Shown: positions 31,410 through 42,911 of the stretch, piece after piece
Position numbering within the stretch: the stretch's first letter is position 1
Layout: the number at the start of each line of letters is the position of its first letter
From: Hemerocallis citrina
Lineage: Eukaryota > Streptophyta > Magnoliopsida > Asparagales > Asphodelaceae
Assembly: GCA_017893485.1 (NCBI GenBank)
Contig: CM030366.1
Coordinates: 76,017,227-76,081,226, forward strand
Length of the DNA stretch: 64,000 nt
Direction of reading: 5' to 3'
Program-made: the position numbers and the translations under genes
The notes under the pieces: model-generated
Told to the model about the DNA's origin: nothing
Databases searched by the model: none
Seen by the model: the letters and a program-made list of their open reading frames with translations, nothing else

Positions 31410-33165
31410 ATTGATGTATCTAATTTTTATACAAATATTTGTACGCATTTACCTATTAAAATTGCTTGTATTCGTCTATAGTGTGTTTAATTCATCTTAT
31501 TGCCATAAGATTTCAAGTAATTAATTATTTATAAAGAAATAAGATTTTTGATGCAAATTGTGAAGATTTTTGGTATAATTCAACAAATAAAACAAACAGA
31601 ATGATTTATTAAATTTTATTGTTTTGTTGATTTTACAATTTTACAATTTTGCCGTGTGAAATGCAAGATATGAATTTTAATTGCCAATGGAGAGTGAAAA
31701 TGCAATAAACAATTTTGAAAGAGGTTTAAATGAGCAAATATGATTTTTAGTTAGTTTAATTAATTTTAAACTAATTAATTTATATTTATTTGTAAATCCT
31801 AATTTATGATTTTATTTTGTGTGTGCAGCACGTTTTTGAAGAAAAAAAAGAAAGAGAAGAAACAAATAAATGAAGAATATGAGATTTTTCTACAAAAGCA
31901 AACCCTAAATCACCCTTCCCGTGCCTATAAATAGAAGAGAAGACAAGAAGAGAATGGGGCATTGAACGAAGCGAGAGAGCGATGGCTAATCCCTAATCAT
32001 TATAAAAATAAAATTAAAAAAAGCAAAAAGCAAAAAGAAAAAAGTAAAAAGCAAAAAGCAAAAAGCAAAAGGCAAAAGCGAAATAGAGAAAGACTGTCAG
32101 TCTCTGTGGCATGTGGTTCAAAACAAAAGAGAGGAGGGCAGGCTGATGTCAGGTGTGCAGTGACGTGGTTCCTGGTGGACAGGACTCGAGCGACACTGAC
32201 GTGGCAGGTCCCACGTGAAAGAGGACGGCATAGAGAAGCAGGGGGGCCCACGTAACGGCGACTGTTGCTGACGTGGCAGGTGCATGTAGCTCGGTGATCA
32301 GAGACGACAGACAGAGAAGAGAGAGAAAGGGGATTTAACTTTGGCTGTGCGCATTTTGAGGCATTCGGTTTGTAATTTTTCTTTACAAAACAGTCCCTTT
32401 TGTATCTCTTTTCTCTCTCTCTAATTTTATAATGCAATCCAGGACAATGTTTGTTAGTTGCAAAACCATTATGAACTAAATTTATTTTTCTAGGGCTTCA
32501 ATGTAGCATAGTTTTGAGAACACAATTTTAATTCCATATTATATTTCTATTTTTTCATGGTTGTGTGTTTGATTTTTATTCTTAATGCATACAATTGGTT
32601 GACAGACGTTTGTATGATCTATTGGATCATGGAGAGACCAAGAGGTAATTTGTGATTTAGAACTATAAAATTAAACACCATTGATTGAGCGAAATTAGAT
32701 ATGATTTACCGCGATTGATGTGACTGTTAAGAAATCCACTGAACTTAATGAGTCTTCAATTAATTAAATTTGTGCATGAACTATGACAAACTGTCAGTTG
32801 GAGATATTTTTGATGTTGTTCGAGAGAAAACATTAAATAATTTGGGGATTTTGGTCTACAACTTGGAAAAATAATCTTTTTATTCATATGAAATTATGAG
32901 TTGTGTGGGATAAACTATGTGAAATCAAAAGCCCTAGAATTAATTTTGTCATTAACAAATTAGAAATTTCAGACTCCACTCCTTTAAATTAATTTAGTTA
33001 ATTCTTTAGTCTAATTTAATTTAGTTGCTTTATTTATTAAAAATTTGATTATCCAAAAAGTAGTTAATCTAGTAATATCAGTATTCAATAAAATAATTAA
33101 TTCATGTGGGTTCGACACTCTTTTCACTTAACTATACTACTTGTTGCAATTTTGTACACTTGCAA
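31410..33165 (+). mobile_element. LTR-like insertion in hAT-2, ends uncertain
   Basis: Splits the BED finger region of hAT-2. A plant TATA motif (CCTATAAATAG, about 31923-31933) is followed by a likely leader rich in AAGCAAAAAG repeats (32010-32080). The last part (GGGTTCGACACTC, then TACACTTGCAAAA) resembles the 3' ends of many plant gypsy LTRs. I found no convincing target duplication, so ends are approximate and it may be a solo LTR. Confidence 0.5.
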
Positions 33166-33420
33166 AAATTCACATTAGCTATCCAAGTGTCTCTTAAGTG
33201 TACTCGTCCCCCCAACCAATTTAAACTTGTATGCAGTTTTACACCTATTACATACTTTAAGTCATTCTTTAGAATCGGGTTGAGAAGGGACATAAGTAAA
33301 ATATTTGTAGGCTTCGGAAGTGGGTCCTCTATATTTACGGGGAAGGGGGGGGGGGGGGGGGGGTCATTGTCTTGTGATTCAATGGCTTCTACTAGAATTT
33401 CATCTATAATCAAAATCGGG
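33166..33420 (-). pseudogene. hAT-2 transposase, BED finger remnant
   Basis: KYVIGVKLHT followed, after a shift, by YKFKLVGGTSTLKRHLDS matches the BED zinc finger of hAT transposases ('YKFK...GTSTL.RH'). The Cys pair is lost. A run of 19 G at 33345-33363 lies upstream in the same region. Confidence 0.6.
33345..33363 (+). repeat. Homopolymer tract, 19 G
   Basis: Nineteen G in a row inside hAT-2. Length may be unreliable. Confidence 0.9.
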
Positions 33421-34449
33421 GAATATTATCAAATTTTCTAAAAATATATCCGATCTCTAATTGTGGAATACAAGGAGTGCGACGAGATGAGATACATTCT
33501 CGGCTACGTGAACTGCCGCATGACCATGATTATGCCATTAATTATGAACTATTGTATGTATGTTAATTAAAAAAATCTAAAAAGAATAAAAAGTTCAAAA
33601 AAACACTAAATGGAATTATGAACTAGTGTATGTAATTTTTTTAAAAAAATCCTAAAAAGAAGAAGGGAGTTGAAAAGAAACACCAAATGTAAATAAATTT
33701 GTGTGTAAATAAAAGAAATTTAAAAAGAAGAAGAGAGAGTTCAAAAAACACCAAATGTAATTATGAACTAGTGTATGTAAGTAAAAAAAAAATCTAAAAA
33801 GAAAAAAGATTCTAAGAAAAACACCAAATGGAAAGAGAAGAAAGTGAATAATGATAATATAAAAATTGAACAATTAAAATGATACGCAATAAGTGTAAGA
33901 GACAAATGAGAGTTGAGAACGTTGATCAGGCCGATCTTGGAAGATTGAGAGCACTAGAATGAGACTTGAGAGTTGATTTTGATCACTTTCACAAATTGCA
34001 AGAGAATAGTCTAATATTGTGAATGAATATGAAGAATTGTGAAGAAAAATGAATGAAATAGGGTGTGTATTTATAGATTTTATTTATTTTCTGATTTCCC
34101 ATTTTACCCCCAAAAACTAGCCAGTATATAGCCATTAGGGTGTACAAAAGAAATTCAATAATTAATTAAAAAACAAACCAATACAAAAATTTCAAAAAAA
34201 ATAGCACAAAAACTAAAGGCAAAGTTACCGTTTAGCCCGGTCAGGCTGACCGGTTTGGGTTCTGGTTTGGTCAGGCTGAGCTGATTTTGGGCCCGGCCAC
34301 ATCAGGTTTTTCCCCCCACTTTGGCAGCCCGAACCAGCCCCCACACTGGAGCTGGTTCAGATATGACCCGGACTACCAAAGGGTCAGGCCGGTCCAGGCT
34401 CAAGTGCAGGCAGGCCTGGCCGCGCGGGCTACGGGCTAGCCTAACCCTA
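33421..34449. other. hAT-2 5' region and right subterminal repeats
   Basis: 33580-33830 contains several near copies of an AAAACACCAAATG-GAACTAGTGTATGTAA unit. 34225-34449 is G/C-rich with GGCCCGG, CAGGCTGA and GGTCAGGC words, the counterpart of the other end. No coding frame beyond short ones. Confidence 0.55.
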
Positions 34450-34457
34450 GGTTCACC
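34450..34457. repeat. Right 8-bp target duplication of hAT-2
   Basis: GGTTCACC, identical to 28614-28621. Confidence 0.9.
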
Positions 34458-35031
34458 GTTGGATGCTTGACAGACATCTATCAAGTCTTCCACCTCTGAA
34501 CGGATTGGCTCAGCCACTTTCTGTTGATCTTCAAGCAAGAGTTCCTAGGGTCTTGTAATAGCTGGCTTTCGTTTGTTATTCTGATTTTCATTATATGCTT
34601 CGAGGGGGAAAAATGGATAGTTGGGATGCCATTTAGGTCAGATATAGATCTGGATCCCCATCCAGATCTAAATCGAATGCGAATACGAACATACAAAGGC
34701 CATATCCTTTTGGATATAGATCTAAAAAAATAAGGATAAAATATTTGAAATCGGATCTGATTCAATACAAATCCGATGTCAATATAATCTGACCATACGG
34801 ATACGAACAACTAGTAATTTATATATACTAGTAATCTTCACATGCGATGCACATGCTAATTATATATACTAGTGTAATGCACGTGTGATGCACGTGGGGA
34901 AAATGGGGAGGGGGAATGAAAAGGACAAAAAAAAAATCTACCAACACGTGCGCTGCACGTGTTGACACACACACACTAAGGAATAAAAAATTGTTTATTT
35001 GTTTACAACCCCATCTCTCCCATTATAATAG

Positions 35032-35092
<61 letters not shown>

Positions 35093-35256
35093 AAATAATA
35101 AGGCGTATTCTGACCTTGAACCCGATACCTCTCTTTATTCATCATATACTCTTTACAATTATCTCTAGTATTAGAAACTTTTATTTTATATGAGTGACAC
35201 TTTTGTTAATAATTATGTCGTAAATAAACCTGAACTTTGAGGTTATTATGGTAACT
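34458..35256. other. Intergenic remnant with G-box palindrome and TA repeat
   Basis: 34458-34600 may be old LINE tail. 34640-34810 is rich in GATATAGATCT/CGAATACGAAC words and resembles 42340-42540 in reverse. AACACGTGC-GCT-GCACGTGTT at 34943-34963 is a perfect palindrome with two CACGTG boxes. (TA)n fills about 35033-35089. No gene is seen. Confidence 0.5.
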
Positions 35257-35272
35257 AACAACAGTTGAGTAA
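35257..35272. repeat. Left target duplication of LINE-2
   Basis: AACAACAGTTGAGTAA. Its partner, with one change, is at 41808-41823. Variable 10-20-bp duplications are typical of LINEs. Confidence 0.88.
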
Positions 35273-35404
35273 GCAATACGAGCCTTATACTGGAGTATTA
35301 GGATAAGTCAGAAAATGAAAGAAAGCCAGACAAACCCACACCACCACTACTCCCACTCCCACTCCCACAGAAGTCACCAAGCCACCGTATTTCCCCATCG
35401 ACCT

Positions 35405-37855
35405 ATGGCCAAGAGAGGAAGAGACGAGGTGGACGACCGCCACAGGGAGCAGGGACACCATCGACAGGCCCTAGCTAGAGATAAGTCTCGAGGTAGACGT
35501 CGGTCGCCCCCACGCGAGGCGCGTCCAGTCCATAGAGGACTCACACACAAGGAACCTGTCGAGCCCTATTGAAGACCGGTCCGCGAGCTTCGCCGGAGAG
35601 GGACATAACCGTTAGACATTCAACTATGACCTATAGAAGGTCGTACTTGGAAGCATCGAGGAGATTCCTTGGGGAACCCGCGAGAAGAGCAGCGAGGGGG
35701 TGAACACTTGCCGGTTATGGAGTTGCTGGTGAAGAAAGTAGATGATGAGGGGGAATGGATCGTCAAACCAAAGCGTGCCAAAAAGGCAGAGAAGACGACC
35801 TCCTCGGCATCGTCAGTACCTGCGACGACCAAGAAGTTGGCATTGTGCCACAAGTGCGCGGAGAGGGGCCATACCATTCACGACTTCCCGAACGACTGGT
35901 TCTGCTATGTGTGCAAAAACACCAGCCATATCTCCAAGAACTACCCTAGAAGCTTGGCGACGGGGAGCGCCCAGTCCAAGGCAACGTCCACTGTGCCGAA
36001 CGTAGGGGATAGTTACAAGGAGAACGTTGCAATGTCGGAGGAGAGCGTTGATGGTAGGAGGAGGGTTATCAAGGAAGTGATCATTCCCACACCGATCATG
36101 GCCAACTTTGAGGGTCGACTGTCTAACTCAATTATGCTAAAGATCCATACAGGGTTCCCATCGACAAACGCAGTCAAAGAGCTGCTCTCCGAAAGCATCC
36201 GGCCATCATCAAGACAGAACTGGGAGTTGGAAAAAGTTAAAGAAGATGTTCTAATGGTGCATTGCAAGATGGACGAAATTACTAGAGAACTTCTCGCCAT
36301 TGGTAGTCTCGAGGGGGAAGAGTTTTACATCACCTTGAGCAGATGGTCGAGAGCCTATGGCACGCTAAAGATGGACACTTTGTCGTCGATTTGGTTAAGG
36401 CAATTCAACGTGCTATTCCACTGTTGGGTGCGAACGGGTTTCCAAAATCTGGTGCAGAGCTTTGGGTACCTGATAAAACATCGACAAGAACACAAATCTC
36501 TAACTGTGAAGAGAGTATGCATGGATTCAAGTGGGGGAGGAGGATTTGAGTTTAATTCCATCAGTGATTGTGGCTCAGTTCGACAAAGAAAGATATGAGA
36601 TTAAGGTGATTGTGGAGAGAAAGAAAAAAGTGTCATTTCGGAGCTCGCCGGAGTACTCGGGATCCAACTTTGATTATGGGTTCAAGCAAAATCCCAAGGA
36701 GGAAGACGACCATCAACCCTCGGGGTCTGTCAAGGAGGAATCATAGCCATCCAAAAGGTGGAGACACTCAATTCAAACTAGGGGAGCATGGTGACTCGTT
36801 GGATCAAAGCCAAGTGCAGCATCGACTTCCAATACAACATTCAGTGGAAACTAAAACACTGGATCCACAGGACTGCTGTCAACAAGTAGGGATGGGAAAG
36901 GGCGTGGCTGACAGGTGCGACAGCGACAGGTCCTAGGTTCTGCTTCCAAGGTACTAGGTACGGCGCAAAGAAGAGAGGGGATAGGGAGAGGAGGGTTCGG
37001 CGATAGGGAAAGGTTGCCAGGTGGGTCTCTTGGGGGTCAACCTCAAAAGGTAGTAGCTAGGGAAATGGGAAGGGATACGGAAATCGATGTGGGGACTTCA
37101 GTAGCCATCAACCGTCCATTGGGTTCTTTATATCGTCCATTGGTTTCTTTAGGGGGGCCTACTACCAGACAAGGGGAGTTGATGATGCTTTCTACAACAG
37201 ATTTCAAATTGGCTGTTAACATGGTAGTGAGATCGATTACTCAAAACTTAATTCTTAGTGGGCCTGGCCCATAGTTGAGGGTCGATGGGCCTACTCTGAA
37301 CTATGAAGGGGAGGCCGAAATAGAGTTCGGAAATAGGAGAGGAGATACACCAGCCAGTCCAAGACCTAAGGAGGAGGCAATAGGAATCTCAATAGAATGT
37401 CAAAAAATAGGGGGGATGAGGCGGAGGGAGGAGAGGAAGAAAGCGAGCCAAGAAGAGAGAACACGGGTTTCATAGAGGATGGATCTATAGATGAGGGCAT
37501 AATTGAAGCTCTAGACGAAGCTGACAAGGAGATTCTAGATTTAGATAATGAATTTGAGAAGTGGGAAAGCGAAGTCAAGGCACTTACACCGGTGATACAT
37601 GATAGTGTGGAAACAGATGGTAGGGAAGCGGTGAAAGGCATTGAGGAAGAAAAAAGAAAGAGCAAGAGACAAATTGACAAATGGGGATCTAAGGGGCCTA
37701 GTGAGGAGGACCTAATCAGATCCGCAGCAAAAGCTAAAGAGCCAAAGTCAGCCTGCAGAGGTTCGTTCTCAATTCTGAATTTTATTTCTAATGATTTGCT
37801 TCTGTATTATGCTAGTATGTTCGGTTTAAACATGGGCTCCTCGGGTATAGATTAA
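35405..37855 (+). pseudogene. LINE-2 ORF1, RNA-binding protein (broken)
   Basis: ORF1 protein coats LINE RNA. A possible start is MAKRGRDEVDDRHREQG at 35405; the longest frame is 35669-36598. It holds CHKCAERGHTIHDF and CYVCKNTSHISKNY, two zinc-knuckle motifs in which the last Cys is replaced by Phe and Tyr. The rest, over frames to 37855, is charged and low in recognisable motifs, ending with an acidic coiled-coil-like part (EALDEADKEILDLDNEFEKW). At least three frame changes are needed. Confidence 0.7.
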
Positions 37856-37961
37856 AGTAATAGGGTGAAAATTCTTCGAGGGGAAGCCTATAGACTAAGT
37901 CTATAGGGCTTCCCTCCGATAAGGGGTAGGTAGGGTAGAGGTTCTTTGAAGATAGTTAGCC

Positions 37962-39204
37962 TATGAGTTACATCTTCTTGAATGTTAGAGGGATGCGCTC
38001 GAAGGTTAAGAGTAGATTGGTTAACGACACTATCGCTAGAATTAACCCGACCTTGTGCGCTATCTAAGAGACTAAGATCACTGAGCAGCAGAGTCACGAA
38101 TTTGGGGGGCTTATAACTCTGAGAGATTTTGTTTGGCGAGTGAAACCGTCTAGGGGAATGTCGGGGGGAATTTCTATGGGAGTTGATTCAAAGGTGTTTG
38201 ACATTATAGACGTTTCTGTCGATAATTTCTCCATAACAATTATCATTAAGTGAAAAAGAGATGGTTGGGAGCACATGGTCACCTCTGTGTACGGCCCTTA
38301 CAACGCAACTCAAAGACATGAATTTTGGGATGATATTTACGCAATTCGGGGTAGATGGACTGGCCCGTGGGTCATTGGGGGAGCCTTTAACATCACTAGA
38401 TTTGCTAACGAACATAGGGGTCGGGGTTCTAACGAGAGAGACAGACAACAATTCAACAGAGTTATAAATGATCTTCGTCTAATTGAAATCCAAGCGAATG
38501 ATAGGAGATTTTCCTGGACTAACATGTCGGCGAATCCGACTACAGCAAAACTGGATAGAATTTTGGTGTCCACTGAGTGGGAGGAATTATTCCCATTGGC
38601 GATGGTTAGATCTATTCCGAGATTGACGTCTGACCATACCCCACTTGTTCTTGAATGGGAGAATGATAGAAGAGCACGCCCTCGTCAATTCAGATTCGAG
38701 AAGGCTTGGACTCTCGGCACTAACATCACAAAAGTCATTAAGGAGTCTTGGAAGATACCAACCAGTGATACAGATGCAATATCTCGATGGATCATCAAAG
38801 TTAGGCGGTTGAGGAAGCACTTAAAAAGATGGTCAAAAGAGAAATTTGGGGAAGTCAAAGAATGGAAAGAGAGGTTAGGACTGTGGATTCAAGAATTAGA
38901 AAAAACGGAGGAAGACAGAGATCTACAATCGGTAGAATTCGAGGAGCTGGCAGCCAGCAGGTCGGAGATTCATAGAATTGGCGAAATGGATGAGTGTTAT
39001 TGGAGACAAAGATCGAAGGTTCAATGGCTAAAGGAAGGAGACGCAAACACGATATTTTTCCACAAGGTCGCAAATGGCAGGAGGAGGCACAATCATATTG
39101 GTGGACTATTTGTAGAGGACGTGTGGACAGAGGACGAATCAGCAATTAGAAGTCATATTGACAGGTCGTTCAGAGATCTGTTGGGAAAGAAGAAAATGCA
39201 ATGA
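37962..39204 (+). pseudogene. LINE-2 ORF2, endonuclease domain
   Basis: Starts MSYIFLNVRGMRSKVKSRLV (37962), matching the 'WN.RG' opening of the LINE apurinic-like endonuclease that nicks target DNA. A TAA at about 38065 replaces the Gln of 'CIQETK', and another stop lies near 38250. Then come VTSVYGPYNATQRHEFWDDI, WVIGGAFNITRFANEHRGRG, NDRRFSWTNM and LTSDHTPLVLEWE. The catalytic 'GGDFN' has become GGAFN, so this copy would be inactive even without stops. A linker with WRQRSKVQWLKEGDANTIFF ends it. Confidence 0.9.
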
Positions 39205-39222
39205 TGCGAGTTAAGATCAGAT

Positions 39223-40479
39223 ATGTGGAATGCGGTGGCTATTGATGGAAGCGATAGCTTAGAGTTGCCCTTCACGGAAGAGGAGGTGCTAAAGGCTATC
39301 AAGATGTTGGGCCAGGACAAAGCACCAGGACCAGATGGTTTTCCGATCCTTTTCTACACAAGGTACGGGAACATCATCAAAAAAGATCTTCTAGACATTT
39401 TTCACAGTCTGTTTAAGGGGGAGGCGCAAGTAGAGAGACTTAATTACGCGAACGTGATCTTAATCTCGAAGAAGGCGGAAGTCCTCAGAATTAAGGATCT
39501 TAGTCCAATCAGCTTGCTGAACGGCTCTTTTAAGATCATCAGAATTGGAGCCCCAACATTAAAGGAGATTGTTAACAAGGCTCAAAGTAGATTTGTAAAA
39601 GGACGAGATATTTTGGATAGCATCGCTTCGGCCCACGAGATGGTCTTCAGAGGACACAAAGACAAAGTAGACGGCTTCCTCCTCAAATTAGATTTTGAAA
39701 AGGCTGATGACACTGTGAAATGGGACTGTGTGGATGAAACGCTGAAACTTAAAGGATTCGGAGAGAAGTGGAGACTCTGGATGAATCTGTGTGTTAGGAA
39801 TGGCAAGTCTTTCGTACTCATCAACGAGTCGTTAGGAAGGGAAATCAGATGCAAGAGAGGATTGACACAGGGTGATCCGTTGTCTCCACTAATCTTTGCA
39901 ATTATCGCTAATGGCTTGGCAGAAATGAATAAGAGAGGAATAGATGCAGGGATGATCAAAGGAGTTACAGTCAAAGGGATTTCTGAACCACTGTCAATCC
40001 TACAATACGCTGATGATACCATATTGTTTGGGATGGCGAAGGTAGAAGAAATTGTGGGTATGCGTATCCTTCTCAGATGTTTCAAATATTGGTCTGGACT
40101 GGCAATTAATCTGCAAAAGAGCTGCATCACTGCTCTCAGCAACAACAACATCAAAACGACGGAACTGGGCGCGACTGTGCTTCAGTGCGAAACATCAGAC
40201 TACCTGCTCAAGTATTTGGGAACGCCCATCAGACCGGGAAAGTTGATTAAAGAAGACTGGATCTCACTGGTGAAAAAGATTGAGAAAAAATTGGCAGGAT
40301 GGGAAAGTTTCTATCACTGGGCGGCAGGATTACTCTCATTAATTCAGTACTTAGTAGCATTCCTACATACCTTATGTCCATCTATGAAATCCCAAGCTGG
40401 GTTATCGAAAGAATCGATAAGTGTAGACGACAATTCCTATGGAGAGGAAGCTGCGTCGATAGTAAGGGAATTAACCTGA
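39223..40479 (+). pseudogene. LINE-2 ORF2, reverse transcriptase domain
   Basis: Reads EEEVLKAIKMLGQDKAPGPD, LLKLDFEKADDTVKWDCVD (motif A; the usual 'FEKAYD' has Asp for Tyr), CKRGLTQGDPLSPLIFAIIA and LQYADDTILFG (catalytic YADD). It is separated from the endonuclease frame by a stop at 39205 and shifts frame near 40300, where the reading passes to 40299-40613. Confidence 0.93.
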
Positions 40480-40613
40480 TAAGATGGGATAAGGTCTGTA
40501 AGAAGAAAGAGTTTGGTGGAATGGGAATTGTAAACCTCAGAGATATGAACAAGGCGCTTCTGTCAAAATTTTGGTGGAAAATGCATAAACAACGCAAAAA
40601 TGCGGTGGAGTAA
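40299..40613 (+). pseudogene. LINE-2 ORF2, post-RT segment
   Basis: GKFLSLGGRITLINSVLSSI, PTYLMSIYEIPSWVIERIDK and RRQFLWRGSCV are the conserved 'thumb' region after the LINE RT, followed by DKVCKKKEFGGMGIVNLRDM. It overlaps the previous frame because of a single-base-type shift. Confidence 0.9.
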
Positions 40614-41565
40614 CTCGTTCATGAGATACCGAAGAAGGAAAGTTGTCAAGTTCGGAGGGGCATGCAAACAAGGAAAGGTCTCAGCCATTTGGAGGGGAAT
40701 TGCAAAGGTAGGAGATGTTTTTCATGCAAACACAAGGTGCAAGCTAGGAAGAGGAAACAACATTAGGTTCTGTAAAGACAAATGGTGTGGAAATAACACG
40801 TTACAGTCTCTATTTCCTCAAGTCGCGAGGTCGGTTAAGATGGAGGACAGCCTGGCTGCAGACGTGTGGAGGAACAGAAGACTGAAATTGGATCTAACAG
40901 GCAGTTTATCTATCGAGGGCCAGGAGGAATTTCTGAAGCTCAATGAAATGCTACAGGAAGAGGGAACGCAATACATGGAACAGGAGGACGAGAGAGAATG
41001 GAAGTTAGGACGTAATGGCTCGTTCTTAGTTAGATCAATGTATGGCTTCCTGAATGATGGTGGCATTAGGAACTCCCTCGCAAACAACATCTGGAAAGCT
41101 AAAGTACCCCCCAAAGTAAAGGCTTTCCTGTGGTTGGTACTGGACGATGGAATACTGACCAAGGTTAATATCAGGAAACGCAACATTCCAATCGACGTTA
41201 CGTGCCTACGATGCAACACAGCAGAGGAAGACATTACTCACATTTTCATCACGTGCCCTAGAGCTAGGCTTATTTGGGAAGTCATGGGGTTGGGGTTCCA
41301 CACGATGGAAACTCCCACCTGCATCGAGGACTTCTGGGGAAGATGGAGAACCAACACTATCAACAAAGATCATAGATTACTGTGGGATATTACGGTTGAG
41401 GCTAGTTTGTGGAGTCTCTGGCTTGATAGAAATGAGTTTTGCTTCTGTAATACTAGATGTACATTTCATATGTTATTGCATAAAATCCTGGTTCTAATAA
41501 TGCTTGGGCAGGTCACACAGGCTCAGGGAAGAAACCACGGGTGGAGTGAGCAGAATAGGAGATGA
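40600..41565 (+). pseudogene. LINE-2 ORF2, zf-RVT C-terminal domain
   Basis: After ANTRCKLGRGNNIRFCKDKW the zinc-binding domain follows: WKAKVPPKVKAFLWLVLDDG, then CLRCNTAEEDITHIFITCPR. The CxxC...H...C pattern is intact. The frame ends at 41565, close to the usual ORF2 end. Confidence 0.9.
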
Positions 41566-41809
41566 AGAGAGGAAAGAGACGAAGGTTACTAGCTGTGCTA
41601 GTGGATTTAATGTAGTAGAGTTTCGATATTTTGAGTTTTATCTATGTCATCTATGTTGCACTTTTCATATTTTGAGAGTCTTTGCATGTAAGAGACTTGT
41701 CATGTAAGAGACTGGAGTAGGGTTATTTTTTAATTATGGCTACTTTATGTTTCGTTAATCGTTCATTAATGAAACCGGTGACCTCGGTCACTTTTATCTA
41801 TAAAAAAAA
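41566..41809 (+). other. LINE-2 3' untranslated region and A tail
   Basis: About 240 bp without coding, ending in a short A run at 41802-41809 that overlaps the target duplication. Confidence 0.75.
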
Positions 41810-41823
41810 CAACAATTGAGTAA
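41808..41823. repeat. Right target duplication of LINE-2
   Basis: AACAACAATTGAGTAA, one transition from 35257-35272. Confidence 0.88.
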
Positions 41824-42603
41824 ATGAATGGTTAATATAACTCTCACTTAAAAATTAATGGTTGAGATTAGATGGTTGAATGTTTACAAATGACAACCTC
41901 AACCCTCCCATTATAATATTAGAGATTAGAGATTAGAGATTAAAGAAATAATTTATATAGCTATATACAAGTTATTTATAACTTGAAATTAAAGTTATTG
42001 GGCTATAGTAAACTGATAAGTTTCAAACCCATAAATTCAATTTTAGTAGATTGACTTGGGAAAATATTAGAGATCAATTTAGCAAGAATTCAGCACTTGT
42101 ATTGCACTGCGCAAGGCTATTAACTTTTAAGCAAGAGGTGACAGGTTCGGTTCAAACCTTAGCTTCTGTCCCAAATGTGGGCGAATACAGCAAGATGTCA
42201 AAATGAAGAGGCAAAAAAAAGGCAACAATTCCAACAAGACTAAATCATAATGCAGCAAAAATTATAGTACATCTTACTTTAGATTCATGCTTTCATTCAC
42301 TTCGGTGCATAATTTACACATACATTATGAGTAACATCCATTTTATATCAGACTTGTATCCGAATATGATATTCTCATATCCGGGTTGTATTCTTTTCCA
42401 GATTTCTCAAAAGATGGATATAAATTTTTTTTCGACTTATATTCATATCCATGTTCGTCTTTGCAATGCCGATACAAATATGGAATTGCCCATATCCTAT
42501 CTGATTACTTCCCTGATTGGATATGTACAAGACGGTGAGAAGCCACTCCTTAATTAATGATTTGCTTTGCTTCATTTTATGATAGTTTGGATTGTATTTC
42601 ACA
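41824..42603. other. Unassigned stretch
   Basis: AGAGATT is repeated three times near 41925-41945. 42340-42540 is rich in ATATCCGA/CATATCC words like those of 34640-34810. GGTTCAAACC at about 42147 resembles a tRNA-type box B, but no box A or tRNA fold goes with it. Confidence 0.4.
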
Positions 42604-42911
42604 AGGTCATGTTCGGATTGGAGGATAGAAGTGGTAAGTGAAAGTTAATGGAGGTGACTTGTCTACCTGTATGTATCTAAACTTTAATCTGTTTGGATAA
42701 TATTTTGGAGTACGCTATCTGCATTTTTTTTAAAACTTCAAAGTAATGATAAAATGTGGGTTATGATAGGTATCTCAGCTCCAATCCAATCAAATTTATT
42801 TTTTAAGCCATAATAGAGGAATAGGTATGCAATCTGTAGGTTACTAAAATCTACATTTAATTAATTAAAAATTATCTATAGACAGCATATCATTGTATCC
42901 AAACAGAACCT
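42604..42911. mobile_element. MITE with AGGT..TGTTYGGAT ends
   Basis: About 308 bp with related inverted ends AGGTCATGTTCGGATTGG (left) and the reverse complement of ATCCAAACAGAACCT (right). No coding region. A clear target duplication is not visible. hAT-type MITE is possible. Confidence 0.5.

Larger units (their letters stand above)
28622..34449 (-). mobile_element. hAT-2 DNA transposon, decayed
   Basis: Starts TAGGGGTGGCAAC, the same as hAT-1, and ends CTAACCCTA, so only TAGGG remains of the inverted repeat at the right. Exact 8-bp target duplications flank it. Both ends are G/C-rich with GGCCCG/GGGCCGG words. Transposase pieces lie on the minus strand and resemble hAT-1 throughout. A MITE (29726-30357) and an LTR-like insertion (about 31410-33165) sit inside its coding region. 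Confidence 0.88.
35273..41807 (+). mobile_element. L1-type LINE, nearly full length, inactive
   Basis: A 6.5-kb plus-strand element with ORF1 (zinc knuckle), ORF2 (endonuclease, RT, zf-RVT), a 3' untranslated region and a short A tail (41802-41809), bounded by 16-bp target duplications. Several stops and frameshifts interrupt both ORFs. The complete 5' end is inferred from the position of the left duplication. Confidence 0.92.

Noticed and set aside
35033..35089. A regulatory element in the TA run
   Set aside because: Simple microsatellite. The translated Tyr-Ile repeat has no meaning.
42110..42200. A tRNA gene or tRNA-derived SINE
   Set aside because: A GGTTCAAACC box B-like word is there, but I find no box A at proper distance, no cloverleaf and no poly-A end.
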